From Patiria pectinifera (Eukaryota; Echinodermata; Asteroidea; Valvatida; Asterinidae), in NCBI GenBank assembly GCA_029964075.1, contig CM057149.1, positions 20,846,197 through 20,910,196 on the forward strand: DNA of 64,000 bases, read 5' to 3'. The position numbers were made by a program, and so were the translations under genes. Shown one piece after another: positions 22,201 through 34,200 of the stretch (within the stretch, counting starts at the first letter, position 1; every line of letters starts with the position of its first letter). A model generated the notes under the pieces. It had not been told where the DNA came from. It was given only the letters and a program-made list of their open reading frames with translations, and ran no database searches.

Positions 22201-25200
22201 AGAAACTATGTAAAACTCAAAACAGGGGCTAAATCACCCCTTGCAAAATTAATGGATTCTTCCATAAAAATGTCAGCATCGTGTTGACTTGAATTGTTGA
22301 CGTTACAACTTGTTAGTAATAACAACAATTTGATAACATTTGTTATAAAAACGGATCTGTTTATTCTTAGGACAAAACAAATCAGCATCTGTTGCCACAA
22401 GGCAAGATATGTAGCGCTCCAGTCAGACGACACGGTGGGTTGCATACTCTCTCAAGTGCTGCGGGAAAATGTTGTCATTCACCAGTGCAGGCTGCCGGGC
22501 CATGCGCTAACTTAGGCCAGTGACCGGCCGGGCCAATCAGCAGCAATTCCCGGTGTTTATTTCTCATCAATTTCCATATTTGTTTGTAAGAATATCGACT
22601 GTAAATGATTTGATGTAACTTTTGTGGCCCTTTTTATAGCTTTTGTAGTGTAAATGGAACTGGTTCAGAGCATTTTGACTAGAATTTGGAGGCCTTACAA
22701 AATTGAAACCGCTGTGGTCAGTGCGGCTTATATGCCGGTGCGGCTTATACACCGACTTCAAATCTTAATTTGCAGATTTTTGCGTGCTGCAGCTTATACG
22801 CCGCGCAGCTGATATTCCGAAAATTACAGTAGTTTTGCAGCCTTCTTGACAGTGTGCTTGTGGTAGGGTGTTACACAATATAGACCCTGATCACAGGCAT
22901 CTTTTGGGTGCACAACTTTGTTCCAAATAGTAAACCTCTTCTGCATCCATCATTTCAGAATGAAAAAAAAAAATAAACAAAATACCCTCAAATATGGGCG
23001 ATCGTGAAGTGAAGGGCCCCTGTTTTATTTTGATCAAATTAGAGTAAAAAATATTTTTTTGCTCAAAAATCACCTTTACAATCAAAAGAAGACTTTTCTC
23101 AATTCTAGTGACACTTGTTTTGCAATTTTGAACAGATCCATGGGGTAGAAAGCACGATTTTCCTGCGCGGTTTGTGCCTTGCGATTCAGCGCGCCGTGCG
23201 TGCTCACAGTACATCGCGCGGTGACCGCCATCTTTATTTTCGGGTCGCCACGCTGTCACCACGCTGTCATCGTCATTTTACCCCCATATTTCCCTTAAAA
23301 AATCAAAACCCTGCCCTTTATCTATGACATACCTGTTTATTGAGAATGTCGCCAACTAGTTTGGTAGGTCCAATCATTATTGGATTTTGTTCCCTAAATA
23401 GGAACCGGGCCCTTCACTTCACGATCGCCCAAATATGGGGAATATAAAGAATCTATTTCAATATACAATAATGCTTGGCTGTAAGACTAATTGCCTCAAA
23501 AGCAAATGGCATTAAGCTGCTTCTGGAATGCTTGAAGGAAGAAGAAAAATAACAGTACAATGATTTGAAGAAAGTGTTGGCTGTTTTTGGTCTTGGAGAA
23601 AACCCTATAATGTTAAGATCGTCAAGTACATGTACACGTGTACATTGCTGAAAACATCATACATTCTCTGCATCTGATAGGATTCCAACCTGGGTCACCA
23701 AAGGTTGTAGTTGAGGAAAGTACTACTGTTGCTACTAATTTGTCCATTATGTTGTTTTGATTAGTTGCAGGTCATGGCTGATGATTTGCAACCATTCCGA
23801 GGGTTTATAGAGACTGTAATTGAACCGTTATTGGGAACGGAATACATCTGTCTGTCGGTATGTATCTTTAAATTTCACTTTACGAGTGTCCCCCCCCCCC
23901 AAAAAAAAACGTTCCCCAAAAAGACAAGATTTTTTTCTAATAATAATTCATACTCATTCATGTAATACTTTACTCAAAAATAACTACCAGACAGTTAACT
24001 CCCAAAGTATTTATTTGGGGTAAAGTACCACATACTACAAAGTACTACAAATATTATGTATGCAGGTACAAAATACTAGAAAATACTCTGACTGCTGTGC
24101 CCACTTATATGCGGCATGCTACAGTTTACTACTTGTAGTATTTTGTAGCTCAAGGTGAGGTAAGGGTTAACGTACTGAGAAGGAGAACATAAAGTGCGGT
24201 TATACACTACACCCGTGCGATAGTTCCACTATTGCTTTGTAAAGCGCATGTGAAGGGGACTATCGCACGGGTAGTGCCACGCATGCGCATTTACCCTGTG
24301 CGTGAATACTCGCGTGCGTGCTTGGTAAAGCTTGCAAGCTTGTTGTCTGCTTGCCGCTGTTTACAAAGGGGAAATAACATACAAAGATAACAGGGTTTGA
24401 GGGAGGATAGTTGATATTAGCTCCCCGGGGGATTGGAAGCTGCCAAACCAGTCTGTCAACTTCCAATACCGAGGGGAGCTAATATTGACTATCCACCCGA
24501 AACAAACCATGTTATATTTGTTTTACTATACCTCATGCATATTTAGTTGCAATTACAATTTCAGGAGCAAGGGAAAAAGGCAATATAACCGCTGTGAAAT
24601 ATAATGCATCCGGGAAAAATGCTGATTAACATTTACGTGTGCCGCCATCTTTTCATGTATAGGTAGGGCGATGTTCACGTGTGCGTACTACACCCGTGCG
24701 ATGGTTCCACGATTGCTTTGTAAAGCGTATGCGAAGGGGACTATCGCACGGGTAGTGCCACGCATGCGCATTTACCCTGTGCGTGAATACTCGCGTGCGT
24801 GCTTGGTAAACAGCAAAAAGAGCGGCCTGCACGTGATGGTGAATAGAACAGTGAGAATTCAGCTTTCGATTATGAATATGAGGTATAGTAATCCTTCTTG
24901 TCTTATGCTAGTGAGCGTTGCGTTAATTAAATCTGGTGAGTTCAAAAGACGAATTGCCATAAGTTAGGTACTTGAAGAAAAAAACCCCAAGAGTTTACTC
25001 AAACCAAAGAGGGCCTCCAATTGTGGCCATCGTATCTCAAAGAGACTAATACATGTACCTACATAATTATGTTATTCTTGCCATTTTCATAAATGGGTAT
25101 ATTGCTCTCAACACACAGACAATGATCCCAGTCAACCGAGCCTTCCTAGAGAGGGTCGCTCAGTATTTTGAACCCCAACGCCCAGAGAAGCGCCTTCATA

Positions 25201-28200
25201 AGCAGGTTGACGTCATCAAGAAATACGCCCTTAGCCTCCCCGATTTCTGCTTCCTTCGATATCCACATAAAATGCAGTCACAGGGTCCAACGTTTTGCAT
25301 TGAACTAAAGGTAAGATGCTGATTTGTTGTTGCATATAGATGGGTCGCACTCTGTACTCTGTATTTGTGAGTGCTAATGCGAACGCCAATTTGTGACGTC
25401 ACAGCAAATGTAAGTTCCCAAAAGTTGACACATATCAACTTGAGCCTATTTCACAGTGAATGCTTTGTGGTGATGGATTTGCTTACAGTTTTTGCCTTTG
25501 CATGAAGTGTAATTAACCAGCTTTAACTCATTGTCTATTGCTAATACCTTTTTGTACATTAAAAAAATTAAAATTTGCAGAATATTTTCTGGAAGGTGAA
25601 ATAGCTGAAATGTGATCAATATGAAATGATAAACAGTTCACGATCTTTCATGCTTTGCATGGTCATCTAGGATTATTTTGATCTATTTTCAACTGTTTTT
25701 TTTTTTTAAAGATTTGGTACATTAGATTGTTGTTTAAAGAATCTTTTGCATTTCAGGAGACGAAAGTAATGCTCATTATAATCTAAAGTTTGAAACAGTT
25801 TTTCATTCCACTGTACTCAGAATTTTGTCTTTGCATATTGTGTTTCTTTTTTCTCAGCCAAAGAGAGGCTTTTTGCCCGTGTCGGGTCACATTCCTGACG
25901 ATCTTGCCATCAAGTATTCTGTCTGTCGTTACTGTCTTCTCCAACAATATAAGGTCAGTTGCCCACTGAGTGACCAATCAGATTGTCGGTTTGATCACGA
26001 CTGGCCAATCAGAATAAGGCCGTTTCCCAATTGTCAGATACAAAGGTTAAGTTCCAGGCCAGTCTGGCCCTTTGGATCAACACAGGAACTTTAAAATTAC
26101 AACATCACCCTATGAAGTCTCAATATTTAACCCTTCTTGTGGGACGTCAACATTCAGAGCAATATGTAAAACCCTTTGAAACCCTGCAGGTCAGTTTCAG
26201 GTGACGGGATAAGAAGTAAAGCTAACTGTGTCACACACAAAAACAGCACTGTAGAGATCAGTGAAGCCTGACCAACACTGCCTGCTTGCCCCCTGTTACA
26301 ACTGATAATGTAGTCACCAACTGATAACGTATCACAAACCGACAATGTCACACAAGAAAATTGATAGCGTAGTAAAATGTACTACATTATATAACCGACA
26401 TACAGATCCTTGTCATTTGATTGGTGGAACTCACATCACGTGGCATTCGTTATTGCTCCCGTTCATGCCGCGGCTCAAAAAGTACTATCCGCCTATGGGG
26501 AATGGGAAATACTATTCAACAGTTAGGATCATGACGCGGTATTTGTGTGCAAATGCATGCTGGTGTGCACGTTCAGCGTTGCGCGTAGCGCGTATTGTTC
26601 CAAAGAGCCAGCGTTACAGCGTTGGGTTCAAACATTTTCGTGAAAGGGTGGTTTGGAAGAGAGAAATACATTTTCCTCCGGTTTTGTATTGAAAAAAGTT
26701 CAAATATATCAAATGACAAGGATCTATATGTCAGTTATATAAAACAAATATTGAGTGGCTTTAAATTGTGAAATGGGAGAAATATTATCGCTCGGTAAAA
26801 TCTGGACTTTTCCAGTTCACTCGGCTTCGCCTCGTGAAATGGAAAAGTCCAGATTTTACCTTGCGATAATATTCCTCCCATTCCACGCTGAGCCACTCAA
26901 TATTTGTATACTATCAGTTAATTGTTTTTACATTATTGGTCCTAACCGATAATGTAACAAAAATTGACTGATAGTTTAGTAACATTTAGTACACTGTCAG
27001 TCAATTTTGTGTTACATTATCAGTTAGTGATACAGTATCGGTCGATTTGTACGACATCGGCTGATGATAAGTTATCCGTTGGTTACTACATTATCAGTTG
27101 TAACACCCTGATGAGCTTAACCACTCCAAAGAAATGTACTGGAGTGAAGTGTTATCCATACTCCACTGAAGATTACCTCAAAGGAATTTGAAGTTGGGGT
27201 GCTAAACTAAACTTGGCTAAAGTGGTGTTCCAAAACTTGGGCGGGTTAATAATCAATAATACAACACTTATTTAATTCCTTGGGCATGTCTTTAGTCTGG
27301 TAACTCTGGGTACATGTGATTTTACCAGTTATTCCCTCATTTGACTCTGTTCATTTTTTTTTTTCAAAACATTTCTGTTAATAACGTGCTTTTTTAAAAT
27401 CCCATTTAATTGAAAGGTTCAACAGGGTATATGGGAGAAGCGTAGTCATTACTGTCCACTAGACCTATTTTCGTGGTAAGTTCAATGTCTCTTAAAGGTA
27501 TAGTCCATCATTTGTAATTTGTGCATTTTGCTCGTTTGAAGCATCAAAAGTGTTAAAAATCTAAAGAAGGGTGCTGAACAACTAACCTGATGAAGTTTCA
27601 GCTCAGCTTCAGCTGTATATTTTGAGATAAACAGCATTCTAGGATCTCGATTTCAAATCAAAAGTTGCTGAATCATGTTTTGAATTGGGCCTGAATTCAG
27701 CGTCCGAGACACGTTCTCACTGAGCCAATTGCAGCTACGCGATGTCGCACACCGATCCGACGAATTATAGCAGCTGCGTGTGCGTGTGTGTGTGCGACGT
27801 GCCAACGCTGGTGCGCTCTTTGCCGAATAACAAAACTAATTTAAATTTCCTACGGTGCATCTTAAGAAGCACCTTGGAAAGGCCTTCTTTCGTTGATTTC
27901 TCCAAAATGACAGCTTGCCAGGAGGAATAATTTCACAGGGAGTTTAGTCCACTTACTATCCTTCAACCAAGTATGTTTTTCAACAATAATTACGCCAGTT
28001 ACTTTTTGGATAGCTGCAAATGATGGACTATAGCTTTCATGTAATGAACGACCCATCAGTTAAATAAATGGAATAAACAAAGTGCATTGTGAACCAGCGT
28101 TCAGGTTCAGTTAATACTCACTGATAAAGATAGATTTCAATGCAAGTTCAGTCTTAAACATGTTCAGGCATTGTCTTTTGATAAATTAGCAAGCATAACA

Positions 28201-31200
28201 CATCATCTGAATTCCCGTTTTTGTTGAAATTGTTATTCAGCCCAGCCAATCGTATTTTGGAATTAGAAAGCAGCACCACACACGTTGACTAAGCTGTAAC
28301 TCTGGGGGAGGGGGATAAGTAATCATGTTTTAGTATATCTACACGTAGCTACAAAACTAAACGGAAAAAATGTTGCAACCTGATGCCACTTTTTTTCTTC
28401 ATATATTATCTCAATGAAGGTCGGTCTTTGCAAAAATAATGATAAGACATGAATCTGGGTCTGAGAAACATTTCCAAGTTGGTTGGAAATACTTGGAACA
28501 TTTTCTTGACTCTCCATAGACTTTGTACACAGTCTGGGAAGTGGCGTCAGGTTGCAACATTTTTTCCAACTAAACTGCTAATTAAGAAAACTAGGCCGAC
28601 ATTGAACACTTGGCTCTACAGTGGTTCTCTCTTAATGCTGTCATTGTTTTTTTCTTAAAATAAAGTGAAGTTCAGTGTATTTATGCAATGTACCTGTGGG
28701 AGTGTGGCCTAGCAGTTAGGTTTGTAACTCATGATCAGCAGGTCGGGGTTCAAATCCAGCTACTGGCCATTCGATGTGTCCTTGGGCAAGCCACTTCACC
28801 CCCACTTGCCTCTCTCCACCCAGGAGTATAAATGGGTACCAGCATTTAACTGGGGAGTAACCCACGATGGACTGGTGTCCCGTCCAGGGGAAATATTCTT
28901 GGTCGTTTCATGCCAAGGAAACGGGAGATAAACGCTGGCCTGATGGGCCATAATGGCTCATGACAGACTTGACTTGACTTTACCTATCAAGGAACTTCTT
29001 TGCTTTTATGTGTTATGTTTCATTATTTTGACATGTGATTTGTTTTGTAACAATCGTTTCAGCGACCCATCCAGAATGAAGTACAGCCTCAATATGTTGC
29101 TGGAAAACCCTCAGAACAACTTGAGGATCTTTAAGGTAAAAAAACCCCCACAAGCATACCAACCGTGCTCGCGTTATATTTCATGGATAATGATGTTCAA
29201 AATTTTCCAGGAAAACCTTTTTTCGTGATCATCTTGACTGGCTCATCAGTGGAAGTTATCACCAAACTCTGCCCAGTTCGAAATTTATTTTTTGGTTGAA
29301 GTTTTGTATCGGTTTTGTTCATGTTGTGCAGGGTCAACTTCAGATGTTGAATTCTGTTTCAAAAGATTGATTCTGTTGATTTGAAAATAAATGGCCTGTT
29401 GTGTCATGTAAACCTATTTCAAGCAGTGGATGAGGTTTCTGATTTCAATGAATTTCTGGCAGAGTCACCACCAATCACAAGTCATCTTGTCTCAAATGTG
29501 CTGTGATCATTTGCCTAGCGAAAGAAAAATGTTCGGGGGGGGTGGCTCTGAAATTGAGACGAAGCCGGGGTTTGGAACGGCCTGAGACTGAGGGTTTAAG
29601 CCATGTTCGCATACAGCGCAAGCAGGCCGTGCGCAAGCAGGTCGTATGTGGAGAGAATTGTTCAGTGTGTTTATCCTTTCTTCTCCCTCCCCCCCAATCA
29701 CCCACCCACCCATTGCTACCAACCGCCCCTCAACCACCCACCCACCCATTGCTACCCACCCCCACCCCCCTCAACCACCCACCCACCCACCCATTGCTAC
29801 CCACCCCACCCCCTCGACCACCCACCCATTGCTACCAACCGTCCTTCCACTACCCACCCACCCACCCACCCATTGCTACCCACCCCCACCTCCGTCCCCC
29901 TTCAACCACCCATCCAGCCATTGTTATGACATACAGATCCTAGTCATTTGATTGGTAGAACTCACATCACATAACATTCGTTATTGCTCCCATTCACGCC
30001 GCGGCTCAAAAAGTACTATCCGCCCATGGGGAATGTGAAATACTATTCAACAGTTAGGATCATGACGCGGTATTTGTGTGCAAGTGAATACTGATGTGCG
30101 CATTCAACGTTGCGTGTAGCGCGTATTGTTCCAAAGAGCCAGCGCTACAGCGTTAGGTTCAAACATTTTCGTGAAGGGGTGGTTTGGGAGAGAGAGAAAT
30201 AGATTTTCCTTCAGTTTTATTGAAAAAAAAAAGGTTCAAATATATCAAATGACAAGGATCTATACATATGTCAGTTATATAAAACAAATATTGAGTGGCT
30301 TTAAATTGTGAAATGGGAGAAATATTATCGCTCGGTAAAATCTGGACTTTTCCAGTTCACTTGGCTTCGCCTCGTGAAATGGAAAAGTCCAGATTTTACC
30401 TTGCGATAATATTCCTCCCATTCCACGCTGAGCCACTCAATATTTGTATACTACGCCACTGGCTGTGACAAATCCATTCCTTTGCTGTTTTTTCATCATT
30501 GTTACTAGTGGCCTGACTTTTATGATTGCCATGACTGCAAGTATTGTGGTTGGAAGGCTAACCATAACTTCGTTGAAATATGCAGTCCTTCCGTTTTTAA
30601 CAGGATGGCGTCGCCATCTACCACGTCCAGGAGAAGTCCACCCCAACTGAGGCTGAACAAGATGAATTAGTGGAGCACCTGCGACAATACTTTGAGGATG
30701 ACTGTGTCGGGGAGAAGAAAATCCCAGAAAGTCCGCTCCAAAGGTGGGTCAAGAAAAGAAAAGGAACCAAAACAGAGTGTGTGCTCTGGACTTTTCCAGT
30801 TCACTCGGCTTCGCCTCGTGAAATGGAAAAGCTCAGATTTTATCTTGCGATAATATTCCTCCCATTCCACGCTGAGCCACTCAATATTTGTATAACATCG
30901 TACTTCATTTTTGATTTAATGGTTCCATGAAGAATTGGTAGTTCATTGTTTCAAACTGTGTCCTTAAAGTTCCAGTTTGGAAACCTCAGTTGGGAAAATT
31001 AGCATAATTTTGGACATTATACATGTGTCAGGTAATATGTTTCCTTGTCTTTGTGTTCGCAGCTCCTGCGTCCAGTCGTTTCTAGATGTCATCATACAGG
31101 CCTTGATGTCATCCAGTACAAAGAATGGAATCAAGCAAAGAGCGCATGCCAACAGATCAATGCAGGGATTACCGACGTGTGCTGAGAGTGGATATAGCAG

Positions 31201-34200
31201 CTGTCATAAAGGTACTCATAATGACGCCCAGAGTGAAGGTGTGCCGAAGGCACGTTATGCTAGGGGGTCTTGGGGCTTGCCTCCAAATCCCCCCCCCCTC
31301 TCCCCCTCCCCCTCCCCTGGAAAATTAAAAAATCTACCATACTTTCTCCTGCATTCTAACTTTAGCATTCCATTTATTATTTTTGGCCCTATTTGACTAG
31401 TATCCTTACATTAGTCAGCGACTAATTTTTTTTTTTTTGGGGGGGGGGTACGGGGGTTCGCAACCCCCGCAAACTCCCCCTAGATCCTAGGCCCTGCTTG
31501 ACTGTAGACAGTTTATGATCGACTTCTAAAAGCAACTGAGATTGAACGCATTTAATAGTTTGCTAAAAGTATGCGACTTGAGATTCGGTCCATACTCTGT
31601 GTAAATGTGCATGTGAACTTTGTCATGGAAATTACAGGCACTGCAACTTTCCAACACAAACAATTTGCAAAGGGAGTAAATTTCAGCCCCGACATGCTCA
31701 AACGCCGATGTTTTCAAGTGTCATCAAATTTGCCGTACATTCCATGTGTGCCCTGTGGCCAGGGATCTTTTCAGAAAACTTTAAAAAGTACAATAAGTAA
31801 CTTTTGAAGTAAATCTCTGATGATCAAAAACTCAGTAAAAGCCCTCGTCCCATTTCAGACAAATACCGGACCGGAGTGAGCATGAAGGCGAGTGACAACT
31901 GCATCCTGAGGAGACTTGTGGCCGGCCAGTCGTTGACTGTCCTAGAGATTGATGTCATCTTACCACTCTACCATAAGGTCTTGCAGTACATCAAGCTGCA
32001 TCCTGAACACAGGTACTGTTTGGTCTTGTCAATTGCCTAGTGTTTCCTGTTGGAAGTATACTTGAGTGGTCTGTGCGTCGCTTTTATATGGCACTTTATA
32101 TAAGCACATTTATAAGCATGTTAGCACAAAAATAATGTGCCATGAAAGCGACGCACAGACCGCTCCAGTATATCAATAAGAGTGCATCGGAGATGCAAAG
32201 GCAACCCGCAATAAAAACAAAATCGTCAGAGGGTTGCAAATGTGCAATTTTTGGTTAACATGTGAAGTTAACCCTCCTATGCAAACATACATTCTGTGCC
32301 AAGTAGTCCTTTCAGTCAAAATCAAAAAGTGACTGTTTTCAACAGTTTAGAATTCCGAGCCTACATCAAGCTTGATCGACTGGCTGTGTTGGCTGGGACT
32401 GTTTAAGCAGCTTGATACCGCTATGCTTTGACTCCTTGTGAGTGATGAAACAGCTGTGACCACAACTTGCCTGCTTTGTCTTCGGACCCAGTTTGACTAG
32501 TCACAGTGCTTGCTTGACATATGATCAGACTGCTGGTGACTAGCCTTTGTTAAAAGTATAGCAGGGGAAGTGGAATTGAGTTTTGACTGTCTGTGACTGT
32601 TTACATAGCAGGAGGGTTAAAGTTAATGTAATGGGTAGTGCATCTTTAAAATAGCTTCAGTGGTCTAAGATTTGAGGCTTTGCATGGTGGGGTATCGGTA
32701 TCGTTTCGGTTTGCGGTAACACCATGTGGTAATAACTACTGCTTAGAAGATATTAGTTCTGAGAAGAACTTGTCCTGCTTATTATCAACTTTGCTAAGTA
32801 GTTTTTGTTCTGTTAAAAATGAAGTCCATATGTACAAATATAAGAAAGTTATGTCTGTTTGTTCATCTGGTCATCATTGATGTAACTGTAAGTCATTTCA
32901 CCACATGACCAAATGGCACTCCATACCTCAAATTGTGCGTGGATACTTCTGAAGCTCTTTTCGTAAGTTTTTGTAACGGTAACACTATGAATAAACTACA
33001 CCATTAGAATGATCCGAAAATGCTCTTTCAGCTGGTGTATAGTTGATGTATGGGCGGCCAAACATATCAACATACTGCCTTTCTGAAAAGTAGTGAATAA
33101 ACTGTAACCAGCAGGGAGTACTTCCTTGTCGACAAAAGTCGCCCATGGTAAGGATAGGGTTAAAATAGCTTCAGTGGTCCTTTTCAAATACACAGTGAGA
33201 AGTACCGTCTGGATTTTCCGTACGACGAGGATTTCTCGAGCGTGGATGAGGAGACCTGGAGGTTTCTGGGCAACCTCGAGAATGGACGGACTAACGGGAC
33301 GCTAGACGTCTCTGGCGTCAGCATCAAGGATGCGGTGCGATTGATCCGGGAATATCTCATCACTCGAACCTTGCAGGACTGCTCCATCATGCTGGCTGTG
33401 CAACTGGTCACACCGGAGAAAAGGTGAATGGATCAAATGTACAGACTAAATCTGGTGAACAAAAGTAGAAGCCATTACTCTGTGAAACCATGCTTGCGCG
33501 CATCACGCACACGTTCTGAAATTTGAGGCATGTGCATTTTGGTAACCCTTTTAGAGCAATGAACGTGTGCGTAGCACAGGTGCACAAGATTGGTTCCACC
33601 TCACTAATGACTCCTATACAGGGTGAGTAAAAAAAAACGAAATCCAAATGTCGGGACTATTGTTTTGGGGAAATTCAGCATGTAGCACTTTCAAAATCTA
33701 GGATATGAAAGCCCAATTTATCAGCTTTCTTTTAGTACAAGAATCCTTCAAATCAGTCATGTACTTTTCAAGTTACTGAATTTTAAACACAACCACCGTT
33801 TTAAAGTTCTGTCCACGGATCACAAAAAGGTAGGTGTTCTTTCAGCAAAACAAAAACAATTCACATAGGGATGTGTGTGAATTGTTTTTGTTTTGCTGAA
33901 AGAACGCACACCTTATTTCTTGTTCTCATTCTCCAGAGGACAAATAGAGCATACTGTTTGAAACGTCTAGTTAACAGGTTCTTCTAAGAGCCAAAAAAAA
34001 GAAGAAGAAAAAGCAAAAAGAAAAAAGAACACCACCACTAAAACAGATATACATGACTGTTCTACCACAAACTCCTTGGTGATTTCTCATCTTGAGTCCG
34101 TTTTGTTTTTAAAAATGTGTGATTTTTGGAGGAGCTCGTCCATTAAAAGTCCTATTATTCCTTCTTTATGATTTGTTCTCCTAGTTCCCCCCTGCCTTGC

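Noticed and set aside
24198..24812. CRISPR-like array
   Set aside because: Only two long repeats, partly palindromic, within a eukaryotic intron; no regular spacers anywhere in the window.
29503..29951. Three proline/histidine-rich plus-strand frames
   Set aside because: They cover a C-rich minisatellite inside IPPK intron 7 and shift frame freely, as expected for a repeat.
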